From Cryptomeria japonica (taxonomy: Eukaryota > Streptophyta > Pinopsida > Cupressales > Cupressaceae): a stretch of DNA of 64,000 nt. Each line of letters opens with the position of its first letter. The first letter of the stretch is position 1. Of the stretch, positions 32,065 through 44,600 are shown piece by piece. Position numbers and translations under genes: made by a program. The stretch is from the NCBI RefSeq assembly GCF_030272615.1, contig NC_081405.1, positions 151,694,113 to 151,758,112 of the forward strand, given 5' to 3'. The notes beneath the pieces are model-generated. The model did no database searches. It had not been told where the DNA came from and worked only from the letters and a program-made list of their open reading frames with translations.

Positions 32065-33192
32065 ATGGCAACTGGAGGTGTTATCTTTAAGGAGAGTCTG
32101 AGATTTGATGGAAGTAACTATGCTATATGGAAGAACCAAATGGAGGTGCATTTGAGATGTCTTAGAGAAGATTACTAGAAGATTACAAATAATGCTTATT
32201 ATGCTCCTCATAATGGGCCAGTTACCCCTAATGAGATCAAGGAAGATGAAAATAACATCAGAGCGAAGGAAGAATTGTTGAGTGCCCTGACTGATTTAGT
32301 AATGACAAATGTAATGGGACTTTAGACTGCACGTGAGATTTGGGACAGGCTTGAGACCCTGTATGAAATAGATAAACAAGTCAAAGTTGCTAATTTGCAA
32401 AGTTTGAAAGGAAAATATGAGATGTTGAAGATGGGAGAAGATGAAAACATAAATACCTTTATGGGTAAGGTGAATTATCTTTTCTTAGTTATCATATGTG
32501 TCAATGGAACCCTTGAAGAAGATAAAATTATTGCTAAGGTGTTGAGATCTTTGCCTTCTACTTATAAGCATAAGGTAGTTGCTATTGATGAGATCCAAAG
32601 TGTGACTATAGTGACAAGATATATGTTGCTTGGAAAGATTGTTGCATTTGAGTTGAGTGAATTTGGTGAGTCACATGGAAAGTCTAAGACAACATTTAGA
32701 GCATCTGTATCTACTAAATAGAAGTATGAACTTGAAGAATGCAAAATATCTAGATATGAAAGAGAAGGGAGAGAGATGGAAGAGCAAGAAAGAGAATTAG
32801 ATGAGCTTGAAGCATTGATTGCCCAGAGATTGCCTAAGGGAGCTGGTAAGTATGATGGAAAATTTCCCTTGAAATATTTCTCTTGCAATATGGTAGGACA
32901 TTTTTCTTCTAGGTGCCTGGAGACAATCACTAAGTATGATAGGCATGATAAATTTGATATGAATGACAGAAATGATAGATATGAGAAGCATGAGAAGTAT
33001 GATAATCCTTACAAGTCTAACCTGAAGTATAGGAATCAAATGAACTGCTATTATATTTTTGATGAAGGTGTTACAGATGAAGAATCAGAAGGAGATGAAG
33101 TTGTGTTTCTTGCCATTAAAGAAGATGGACCAATTTCTATTGATCCCACTAGTTGCACTATTGAGCAGAAAGCTTTAGCTACTAAAGTTTAA
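32065..33192 (+). pseudogene. gag: Element F gag, broken
   Basis: ATG 32065 opens MATGGVIFKESLRFDGSNYA. Stops occur near 32176, 32323 and 32719. The open part 32395-32718 holds the gag core (KMGEDENINTFMGKVNYLF, LRSLPSTYKHKVVAIDEI), and 32776-33189 holds a Glu-rich coiled stretch and the nucleocapsid. Its zinc knuckle reads LKYFSCNMVGHFSSRC: the first cysteine is tyrosine (32875-32877), the same change as in element C. An unusual Asp/Arg/Tyr-rich stretch (YDRHDKFDMNDRNDRYEKHE) follows it. Confidence 0.83.
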
Positions 33193-36100
33193 GACAAAGA
33201 TGAATGGGTAATAGACAACATTTGTTTACATCATATCCGATGATAAAAGAAAATTTATGAGTATGGAAAGGTATGATGATGGAATAGCGAGATTTGGAGA
33301 TGACAAAGCCTATGTGATCCATGGTAGAGGTTCTATTTCTTTTGATGGTAAGAATAATATTGATGATGTCTTGTATGTTAAAGGTTTGAGCATAATATTT
33401 TGAGTGTTGGACAAATGGTTGACAAAGGTTATGATTTGCAATTCAATAATGGTAAATGCAAGATCTTAAATGCCTCTGGTATAGAGATTGCATTTGGAAC
33501 TAAAACTAGAGGTAATATTTTTCATTTGAATGCTGGTGAAAAAAGTTGCTTGATTGCTTAGATTGATGAAATTTGGTTGTGGCATAGGCGAATGTGTCAT
33601 GTTAATTTTGATTCTATGATTAAGATCAGTTCTATTCAAGCTGCTAGAGATCTACCTAAGATTGTTGAGCATGCTAATCCAGTATGTAAGGAGTGTCAAT
33701 CGGGTAAGCAAACAAGGATTTCTTTCAAGATCAAATTGTATACATCTGATGGATTGCTAGATCTTGTACATACTAACCTATGTGGACCTACAAATATTAG
33801 AAGTGTGCAAGGAGACAGATATTTTATGTTGCTAATTGATAATTATTCCAAGATGATGCGGGTTGTCTTTTTTAAGGAGAAATCTGAAGAATTAGACAAA
33901 TTCAAGATATTCAAAGAAAAGGTTGAGACTGAGTCAAGATTGAAGGTGAAATATCTGAGATCTGATAGAGGTGGAGAATTATGTTCTTGTGAGTTTAATT
34001 CATTCTCTGAGAAGCATGGAATTAGAAGACAATTTTTTCCTCCTAGAACCCCTTAGTAGAATGAATTTGTTGAAAGAAAGAACAAGACTATTTTTGATGT
34101 TGCAATGACTATGTTGATTGAAGTAAATGTTTTGAAGATCTATTGGAGAGGAGCTATTAGCACTGTTGTTTACACATTCAACCGAGTTCCTATTAAAGGT
34201 GATACTGGTAAGACTCCTTATGAGTTATTGTTTGGTCATTTTCCTGTTGTGAGATATTTCAGAGTATTTGGTAGCAAGTGTTATATCAAGAGAGATGCGG
34301 AATATAGGAAAGTTTGATGCAAAAGTGATGAAGGAATTTTCTTGGGTTATTCTACTAAGAGAAAATCCTACTCGTGCTAAAATAAGAGACTGAGAAAGAT
34401 AGTAGAAAGTGCAAATGTGAAGGTGGATGATAACCTTTGGAAAGAGATCAGAGCATGTGCATGATGGTCAACATGTTGTTATAACACCTATTCAAACTGA
34501 AGAACTGAAGCAAATTGATCCGATAGAGACAATTAATCTGGATGTTGTTGTTTCTAGTGGAGAGGTGCAGGAACCTAAAAATTAGAACAATCAAAAGACT
34601 CCAAAGTATGTAAGATTGAATCATTCAGAAAATCAGATTATTGAAGATAAAAATAGAGTGATGACTAAAAGAAGGCTAGTTGCTGAAGAGGTATGTTTGA
34701 TTTCTAAAGTTGAACCTAAAGATGTTGTTGAAGCTTGTAAAGATGAAAATTGGATGAGAGATATGGAAGAAGAATTGGATCAGATTGAGAAGAATAACAT
34801 ATGGGAGCTTGTGCCTAGACTAAAATATAAGAATGTGATTGGTACTGAATGGGTATTTAGGAACAAATTGAATGAAGTCGGTGAAGTTGTCAGGAATAAA
34901 GCAAGACTGGTATGCAAAGGATAGTCACAGAAAGAAGGAATTGATTATGAAGAGACTTTTGCTCCGGTGGCCAGACTTGATTTTTTTAGACTGTTGCTTG
35001 CATATGTTGTTTATAAAGATTTCAAGGTATATCAGATGGATGTCAAATCTGCCTTTTTAAATGGTGATCTTGAGGAAGAAGTATGCATTGAACAACCTAA
35101 TGGATTTTCATTATCAGATGATGGTGATATGGTATGTAAACTAAAGAAAGCTCTTTATGGGTTGAAACAAGCCCCTAGAGCCTGATATGATAGATTGTAT
35201 AAGCATTTGCTGAAATTGGGATTTAACAAAGGGATTGTTGATAGTAACCTGTATTTTAAAATTGAAATTGATAACATCTTGATTGTTGAAGTCTTTGTTG
35301 ATGATATCATCTTTGGAGGTGATGATGACTTAAGCATGAAGTTTGTCAGTGATATGAAAAAAGAATTTGAGATGTCTATGATAGGTGAGAAGAATTTTTT
35401 CTTAGGTTTGTAGATTTCATAGACTGGAAAAGGTATTTTTATCTCAAACTAAATATGTGAAGGAATTGTTGAAGAAGTTTGGATTAGATGACTCCAAACC
35501 AGTTGGAACTCCTATGGTGACTGGATGTAAATTATCTAAGAATGATGATTCTCCAAAAGATAATCAGAGTTTATACAAATCTATGGTTGGTGTACAACTA
35601 TATCTTACTCAGACTAGGTCGAACATTATGCATGTTGTGTGCATGGCTGCTAGATATCAAGTTGATCCGAAAGAGAGTCATGCCACTATTGTAAAGAGGA
35701 TATTCAAGTACTTGAAGGGAACTATGTATTATGGTTTGTGGTATCCGAGGAATGATGATTTTATGTTATGTGATTACACTGATGCTGATTGGGCTGATGA
35801 TGTTGATGACTAGAAGAGTACCTCTGGTGGTGCTTTCTTTTTAAGTAAGAAATTAGTTTCAAGTAAGAAACAAGATTTAGCATCTTTATCTATTGTTGAA
35901 GCTGAGTACATTATTGTTGCTAGTAATTGTACTCAGGTAGTTTGGATGAAACAAATGTTGAAGGATATCAGAGTTATCTGTGAGCCTACTGTCATATACT
36001 GTGATAATTCCAGTGCAACATTCAAAAACTAAACATGTGTCAATCAAATATCATTACTTAAGAGAAAAAGTCAGTGAAGTGTAAGTGAAGTTGGAGTATG

Positions 36101-36210
36101 TATCTACAAAGGAACAGATTGTTGATATTTTCACTAAGAATTTGCCTACATATACATTTGTCTATTTGAGAGACAAGTTAGGGGTATCCATCCCTCCTAA
36201 TGATAACTAG
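33193..36210 (+). pseudogene. pol: Element F protease, integrase, reverse transcriptase and RNase H, broken
   Basis: The protease region near 33205-33240 is frameshifted (EWVIDN, DSG lost). Pre-integrase WHRRMCHVNFD (33580) and CKECQSGK lead into an open integrase core (33577-34056) with LVHTNLCG (first Asp changed to Asn), LRSDRGGEL, and RTP followed by two stops. RT spans 34616-35413: [21 protein letters not shown] near 35036, [11 protein letters not shown] and [12 protein letters not shown] near 35294-35330. The thumb and RNase H run from 35457, with YTDADWADDVDD then a stop at 35811. A deletion near 35850 loses the Trp motif, and another near 36018 fuses SSAT to FKN. The end YLRDKLGVSIPPNDN precedes a stop at 36208. 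Confidence 0.83.
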
Positions 36211-36384
36211 ATGCATTGATTTGCATCAATTCGGTAGACTTCACAGTCTTATCTCTTTATCTGAATTGATGAGTTGGTACCGCTCCTCTGGTGGAGTAAT
36301 CTAGTCATGTGTTTTAGGGGGAGATATTCATGTTTCTATTTTGGGGGAGAGAGTTTGGTTATCTATTTTGAGATCTATTGGAAA
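36211..36384 (+). other. Element F 3' untranslated region, left part
   Basis: Non-coding, with gggggagatattc near 36319 and gggggagag near 36344, resembling the untranslated region of element C. It is interrupted at about 36385 by insertion G. Confidence 0.65.
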
Positions 36385-36769
36385 TGTTAAAAAATGGTTT
36401 TATTTGTGTCCTACCTATGTGTTGGAACTTAGGGTTAAGGGTTTTCAAAAGAGGTTATATACCTATCAAAGTTTTTCCCTTTGTTCTCTCGGGCAATGAT
36501 ATATTTCGCAGTTGACTTGTATTCACTAGTGACCTTGTTTTAAGTTATGATTGAGAGGCTTTTTTATTGTTCATTCATCGTCCCCGTGCGCTATGAATCA
36601 CCGATCATAACAATTCTTTTAATTTTTCATTATGTTTTTAAGTGTTGCAAAATCCTCATAGTTTAGCCTTTTGAAATTCCCTAAGAGGCCCCCCTCGCAT
36701 GGTCATGTTACCCTTGACAGGTTTCCACATTCTTAAAAGATCCACTTAAGTGCCTCCCTTAGTGTCAGT

Positions 36770-37830
36770 ATTGAGTGGGATAAGTGTGTCAAAGGGAACA
36801 TGAAGAAATGTTATTCCATAGGCTTTTTAGCAGGAGGTGTCGACCCCGCAAGATAAGGAAGTAGCAAAGCTCAAAGAACAAAGATTATCTTGTACCACAT
36901 TTGAAGTTGTGATTGAGCACCATGGGATAACAAGGAGACATGAGTAAAAAAGGGATCCTTAGCCCACAATCACTTCATGTGAATAAAAGGGTTGTGCGAG
37001 ATAAAAAGCATTCACAAGATCGGCAGTAGTTTTCAGTATGCACTATGACCACACGGGATAAGAGAAGATAAGAAGCACAGAAGGAAGTCTTATCTTGTGG
37101 TGGTTTTAGGATGTGGAGATGAGCTTGTGGGATAAGGAATAACTTAGAGCTATAACGTAAAAGTTATCCTACAAGATTCCCAGGGCAACAAAAAGGTAAT
37201 GCAGGATAAGAGATAGCGAAAGAAATAATAGTATGAAGGTTTGCTAAGATTGGTCCTATGGGATAAGGGGTCACAAAGGACTTTCATAGAAACCTTATCC
37301 CACAAGGAGTTTCATCTACTCAAATATGGACATGGAATAAGGGTTACAAGTTGAGATTGAGAGGATCTCTTAGTCACACATTCCCGCGGGGATAAGAGAT
37401 GGGTTGCGGGATAAGAAAAAATATGCTAAGAGGCTTATCCCACGTGAAGCAAATACACAATGAAAGGTTCCTTCAAGCGGCAGACAATAGGGAGTTATGA
37501 GCAATGCAGAATAAGGAGATTCTTAGAGGACATACTTAGAGCCTTATCCTATGAGGAAAAATGATGATGATAGTTGTGCAGTAGGATAAGGAGATATAAG
37601 TGTCAATAAAGAAAAGATAGCAATGCCTTATCCCGCAAAGGTAAAAAGAGTGCTTTTGGATGTTGCGGGATAAAAAAGCAAGGAAATGCATAGAAACCTT
37701 ATCTCATGGGGATAGTCAAGGTAATAAAGGATGTTGCGAGATAAGAAAGCAAGTGGGATCTAAGGTAGGCTTATCCCTTAGAGATGGTAAAAATTATAGG
37801 ATGATAAAAGTAGTTCAAATGTTATAAATT
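36770..37830. repeat. Array of alternating GGGATAAG and CTTATCCC motifs
   Basis: More than 20 copies of ggataag/agataag or the reverse cttatccc/cttatct occur in about 1.06 kb, often with a flanking gcggg/cccgca (for example near 36776, 37057, 37128, 37258, 37303, 37434, 37625, 37665, 37734, 37770). Copies alternate in orientation, so neighbours can pair. Spacing is irregular, roughly 30-60 bp. It lies upstream of the unknown coding sequence of G. Confidence 0.8.
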
Positions 37831-40368
37831 TTGAAAAGTCTAGGGTGGCCAAGAAAATATTAGGAATGCCATGTCATCATTCGAGGGTTGCCAAAAATAA
37901 ATCTTGATCATTTATCTCTTGATCAATGGATGAAATTCACATTTGGCACCAATGACTAGCTCTGTCTGGCACAAATAAATTAATGGTGTCACCATAAAAG
38001 AGAAATTCATCAGTTTTCTCTCATACCTTGCATTTGAAAGAGAATTCAGAGCATTCTTAAGTGAGAAGCAAAATGAATTTCAGAAAATCAATGTGCCCTT
38101 TAGCAAATTCAACTGAGCAAAGGAAACCAGTAAGTTGATCATTTCACCACCTTTGTGCAGTTGTTAGGTTGCTATAGTTGTGAATACACAGAGCTCTCTG
38201 TGTGTGCCCTAGAGGTCTATAGGTTTTGTGTTGTGTCTAAATTTCCAAGCTCTTCTGTGCTTTAAGAATTAAAAGGCTTCCCCTACTAAAGGCTCTGCTA
38301 CTCCCACTACTGAGAATGTCCCTGAAACTGGCACTAGATCTACAATGTCAGAGATTACCCATGTTGTCCCTCTTGATGTAATTTGACCCATGCCACTGAT
38401 TAAGAGTGCTCCTGCTGCTGAACCAAACCCTCAAACTGCCCTACAAATGTCTGAGGAGGCCGAAGCAAGCTCCCCTCCAAAGGAAAATGTTGCAAAGAGA
38501 AAAAGAAAGACAATTCAAAAGACTGTCACTATTGTCTCTGATAGTAAGTCTTCAGATGAGCTACCCCCCTCCTAAATCTAGGAAACCAATTCAAAAGAGG
38601 AGAAAGAATGCCCAAAAAACCTCCATTGAAGAACCTGCTTCTGCTACTCCTTTCCCTACATAAAATGCCCCAGCAACAGATAACCCTCCCATCAAGGAAA
38701 CCCCAATTCCTCAAGAGAAAAATACATAGAAAGAAAAGCCTCAAGAGAAGACGAAGGAGACTGCTCTTACCAAAGGGTCAGCTCCCAAGTGGCCTAGAAA
38801 AACATCTAAAGTAGAATCATCAGCCTAGGAAGAGAAACCAACAACAGTACCAACTACCCCTCTTGCTCCTACACTGATTGTAGAAGAAATACAGCATGAG
38901 ACTAAACAAGAATTAGAAGAGGTTGCAAAGAGGCAAACTAGACAAACAAGAAGCCTTAACCTGGACCTGTTAGAATTGTTTGAGGGGTCCTCCATGAATA
39001 ATAGCATCAAAATGTCTTTTAATGATAAAGAGGCAGGATGTAGAGATGCATTCGCAAAGGAAAGGGGGTGGGATATATTTTATTCCTTTCATGGCAACAA
39101 AGATAAGCCTATCCTAGTGTCCAATCCTTGGACACTAAATTTGAGAAAGCTAGTAGTGCCAAACATTTTTGTGGAACCAATGTTGATAAGAGAGCTAACC
39201 ATTGCTTATGATTCCCCAAGTTGGACTGTAAGAACTGCAGAAGGTTATGTCCTATTAGACATATCACATAGGGCCATTATTGAATACTTTGGTTTGGATG
39301 GGTTTGCTCTCAAGGGAATCAATAGAGGCAATATGCAAAGGGAGTACCCATATAAAAGAGACAAGTATAGAAAGGACTTAGTTCCTCATTTTATGAGAAA
39401 ACTTTACAAGAATTCACAGAATTATGTCCTGCCATCTGAAAATGAGCCTTTCAGTTTGGAGTTCTTTGAACCATATTTTGTCAAGACCTACTATGTATTA
39501 AGATAGGTTCTTGGGGTGGATTGTGGGCTTACTCAGATGCCCATAGATTTCATGATGATTGTTATCAATATCCAGCACCCCTGAAAAAATGAGCTATATG
39601 ATTTTGCAGCTATTATCCATGATAAGCTTCATGAGGGGTTGATGAGAGAAAAGAATAAAAATGAGAAGCTGGAATTCTGACACTATTATTTATTGTGTCA
39701 TATGATTTTTTATCAGAACAGGGCTAACTAGGCTCAAGAATTAAGTATAAGGACAAATGACCCCCACATAGGTCTTCCATGGACAGTATAGAGATGGACT
39801 CAATTGTGCGATAAAGGATCCAGGTTTCACAATTATTGTGTTTTCTTTGATCATTTTTTTATGAGAGTTTTGTTAAGGCTCGAAGTTAGGCTGCCCAAGA
39901 CAAACATTAAAGTTATGAGGATAAGAAGTTGTAGAGCTGATGGGATGATATATCCAGAGGGGGCATTCATCCACAATTTTGGGATTTCTTTTTGTATGGC
40001 AACTACACTATCATCAGGGTATACGGGTGTGAGCAAGCACCCCATGTTTTGCCACATTTTGTCTCTCCTAGACTAGCATTCCTTGAGTTAATTTGGCAAT
40101 TGATGTGGATGGAGAGGGCACAAGTTAAAACAGATAAGAAAGGGAGGCTCATCCCTAGGGTGATCAATTTTGAAGAATTCATTGTGGGATGTGATACCTT
40201 GGAGGAAGTGCAGGACTTCTTGTTAAATAACTACAGATTGAAGGTTGCCCAAGCTAGGCATTTTGACCCTGAGGGATGTATAAATGACATTAGGATACAT
40301 AAGCTAAAAGAAAAGGGTTATTTTCACTCTTTTCATGAAAGAGAGGATCTGATTAGAAATGCTTATTT

Positions 40369-41297
40369 TATACACCTAAAATTACTTAAATCAATATTTA
40401 ATTAATTTAAGCTTGTCAACATAATTAAATTGATTTAATTATGTTATCCTTATTCTTTTTAGTGTTAATTTAATTAATCCTGTCACTATTGGCCAATAAT
40501 TAATTTATCAAATAAATTAATTATTCCCCTATTCTTCTAAAGTCCCTCTAATAATTATCTCCTCTAAACCCACTCAAATAATTTTAATTAATTAACCTAG
40601 TCATGTGATTCCTACAAATCATTTTTTCCTAATCCCCACTCAACCTAATTAATTCCTCTAGAATCTCTCATAATCCCACTTATCATTATTCTCCAATTTT
40701 AAATTCCCCCACTCATGTCACATCAATCTTGAACCTCTCAAAGAAATTCAAATTTGTTTGAATCCCCCTATGCATCATCATTTTGAAATTCAAATCTCTT
40801 TCCCCACTTTTCATAAGGAATTTTATATTCCTTTTTATTTCTCCAATGCATCCTTGATCCATGTCCACTATCTTGAATCAATCTTAGCCTTTCATAAGAA
40901 AATCAATCTTGGCCCTTCATTGGCCTCCTCCAATCTATAAATTGGATCATCTTTCCTTCTCAAATCAATGAGTCTTCCATTCTTCTATTTTTATGCTGCC
41001 AATTTCTCCTCCTATCATATTTCTTTGTAATCCTCTATCAAAACCTTCTATCCATCATCCAAATCCAAATCCTTAATCCCTCAATCTTGTTGAGCACTTG
41101 AGAGAAATCCACATCCACAACAAGCAAAAGAGAAAATCAAGCGGAGCAATCAATGGGGCGCCTTCACTTCATCATGCTCAATCTGAGGAACAAGTGGAGA
41201 CTCACAAAGATATAATGGTGTTTTTTGTATTTGTTTGATGTTTTATGCATATTTCTAGTCAAACTAACCATTTTCCTCTTAATCCTAGTTTCCCCCA
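40369..41297 (+). repeat. Element I 5' LTR
   Basis: About 929 bp, ending CTAGTTTCCCCCA. The first part is rich in ttaattaatt; a TATA-like ctataaattgg lies near 40935. By eye it is about 90% identical to the right copy. Confidence 0.8.
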
Positions 41298-41395
41298 TTT
41301 TGATTTTGGCACGCTCAGTGGGACCCATGTCCCGAATTTGATGATTTTGTGAGTTTGTGTTTTGAAAATTTGTAGGTTACGTCTCTAGCGTGAAA

Positions 41396-41655
41396 TCTCG
41401 TATGAACTTCTATTGCGCACAGAATGATTATATTTCATTACTTGTATGGGCAACTTAGAATTGTCGTATGGGCATGTGAAGATGCTCGTACGAGTCTCTA
41501 TCTTCTATCTTTCTCCTTTCTGTTAATACTCGTATGAGTTTCTTTCTAATGTCGTACAAGTTTATGTTTTGCATCATATGAGTCTATGTCGTTTGTCATA
41601 CGTGTGCCTGAGAAAACTCGTACGAGTTACTGATTTATGCTTACTCGTATGAAAA
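41396..41655. repeat. Cluster of CTCGTACGAGT-type palindromes in element I leader
   Basis: About ten copies of a motif around ctcgta(c/t)gagt lie within 260 bp, including perfect palindromes at 41485-41495 (11 bases) and 41616-41627 (actcgtacgagt), a one-mismatch copy at 41529-41539, and degenerate ones between. It lies just after the PBS-like site. Confidence 0.82.
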
Positions 41656-44600
41656 ACATAGGAGTTTTGTGATTTGAATTTGTTAATACTAATCCTGACC
41701 CATCTTTGTTCTCTATTTTTCTAACATTTTTGACAACCTAACATGTGTTTTTGCAGAATGTTAGTCCAAGATTCTTCTTGTCAAAAAATCTATTGCTCAG
41801 ACCATTAGACTACTAATCTGTTGTTTTGCAGGATGCCTAAGGAGATATAAATAAACATTGTGTCTTTTCATTGTTTTCTTAGGAATTTAAATTTCATGGG
41901 GTAAAAAGAACAATTTGCTTTATGTGTTTTACGAAAGCATAGAGGTAGGAGAGTATGTTCTTGTCTATGTAGGCAATCAGAAATCCAGGCCCTTGAAACT
42001 TTTCTTGTTTGCTTGCACACTTTTACCCTTAGCGGGCATGCCCTCCTAATTTTCCTTGCACACTCGTACAAGCATTGGTGAGAGGGGAGCAACCCAAGTG
42101 AGTATGGCTGAACCTAAGCATTCCAACTCACTATAATCAAATCTCCTTTCGAGATGAATATCTCAAAAGATGGAGCTATCTAAGAGTTTACTCTCATATC
42201 AAGCATTTTGTAGGGCCTTTAGGTCTCAATCATGCTTGCATGACTACATCTTGCTTGGTACTTTGTTGGGCTATAGGCCTCAATCATGCTTGCGCAACTG
42301 CAAAGGGTAGTTTTCGAACGAAAACCCTTACTAAGAATCCTAGGAATAGAAACTACCTGGTTCACCTCCAAAAGGTGGATAATCTTTGTGCAAGGGAGTT
42401 AATAACTCCCCCAACAGACTTGCCATTTTGTGCCCTTAAAGTTTTGAGTTGGCTAATACGGTATTAAGAATCAATTGCGTGAGACTCAACGACCATATTC
42501 TGATTAGCTATTGGGTGTGTACATGAGTCAGCAAGCAAAGATTTTCCTCCTCAGCCAACTTCCTAGGATAGCCCATTGTGTTTGGATTCTCTATTTGCGT
42601 CAGTGGCCAACGTGTATTCATTTCTTGATATCTCTTGCCTCAAACCAATAAATCCTCCCTCTTTCCAAATTTCATCTTGTCGTCATCAAATCCCTAATCC
42701 ATTTCTATCCATCCAAGCAATTCTCCAATCCCCAATCTATTTTCATCCATCTAAACAATCATCCTTCCTCAACCAACATTTTTGTCCAAATCATTCATCT
42801 AACTTTGGATAGCCTTCCCCTTTCTTCTTCCTATTATCTATCCATTCTTCCATAATAATTCTCCTTCTAATCCAATCAAATCTCCAAAATTCCAATCAAT
42901 CAATAAATCCATCTTTCTAATCCGGTAATCCAATCACCCACCAATCAATAATCCAATCCTTTAATCCACTAATCCAATCCTTTAATCCACTCATCCACCA
43001 ATCAATCATCAACCCTAATCCAATGTCAATACCTTGTGAGAGTTTTATTTAGACCTTTATCAAATCAATCATCTTGGCTTGTGTGCTTAGGAAATCATCT
43101 CCCCCAAGCATATTTGCTCAATCCTTTTGTGGTCAATCTAGACCACTATCCTTTTATCTCCTCTTTGCTTAGGGTCATAAGTCTATCCTTAGTAGAGGGT
43201 GATTTGATCAATCTTCATAAGGTCTAAATTTTACCCTACCTTGGTCATCACCTATATTTGTGGTCTTTATCATCAATACTCCATCTGAAATCCTAATCTA
43301 AGGACTAGGGTGCAATCTTCATCAATCCTCGATCAAGCCATCAACCAATCTAATCCAATCAAAACAAACCCAATTCAATCCAAATCAAATCCAATCTAAT
43401 TAAATCTAACCAAATCCAATCCAATCCAATTCAATCTAATCCAATCAATCCAATAATCCAATCCATCATCATTCAAAGCCAAGTCCTAATCCTCATCTTC
43501 ATTTAACATCATCTTTCTGCTCCAAAACATATTCATCCAATTCCAATCTAGTCCCTCATTCTCAACATGGCTACCTAGAATTTTAAAGCTTGGTATTAGC
43601 AGATGCTCATGGAAGTTCACATACCACCTCAACCTACCTACCAAGTCAATCCCATAATCTCTCATCCACCTATCATACCTTCATCCATCCCACCTCAGCA
43701 CATTGCATCTAATCCCAATCTGTATGACAACTCTTATCTTGCTTCTATCTTTGACAAGGGAAATCTATCTTATTCCCCATTCATATCTCTATATTATCCC
43801 TCATCCACATAAATACCTTCATCTCCCCTCCCATCTACATCCCAATCCCCCTCCTTTTGCAACACTCACTATCAAAATTTATTACCCCATAATCCTCCAA
43901 ACCCTACCTCTAATTCCTAAATCCATTATCCCAATCATCCATCTAATCCCAATCCTCTATCTAATCTTAATCCTCCAAAATCCATAGTATCCACATCCTC
44001 CAATTCCATCATCCATAATCTTATCTAAGGCATGCTAGCAAAGGAGACAAAATCCCCATCTCAAAATCAATTTGCCTCATCTCCTCAAGTCCTCCATCCA
44101 CCTCAATCACCTCCACCTCTACCTACTCACATCTAAGCTTTCATATCCTCCTCCATTACATAATCCCCACAAATCCAAACATGTCAAGAGCTTGTTCCAA
44201 TGTATGCTAGCATATATTTCTCTTCACCTCAAGATCAAAGCATCCATCCATCTCATGATACCTCTCCATCTCAAAATCCATGTCTACCCTCCACTCCATA
44301 TAATGATATCATCCCTTCCACTTCCTCTCATGATCATATAATCCCTCCATCCAATACTCTCCTCCCATCTCATGACCCAATCATCCTCTCATTCCATCTC
44401 ATGATACCCTCCCTAGTAAATATCAAAGTATACCTTCATCTCCATGTCATGATCCAAATCCATCGATCCTCCACATAATCTTGATCCTCCGTATAATCTT
44501 GATCCCCCACATGAACCTAATCCTCCTTTAGTTCCCATCACTCCCATCCAAGTCGGTTGTCTTCAAGCGCCTTCAACTCCTTCCACCTCTCGTTCCCCTC

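Noticed and set aside
36385-38270. Left LTR of insertion G
   Set aside because: I could not find a matching copy in 51.2-52.9 kb, nor a TSD, so an LTR assignment is unsupported.
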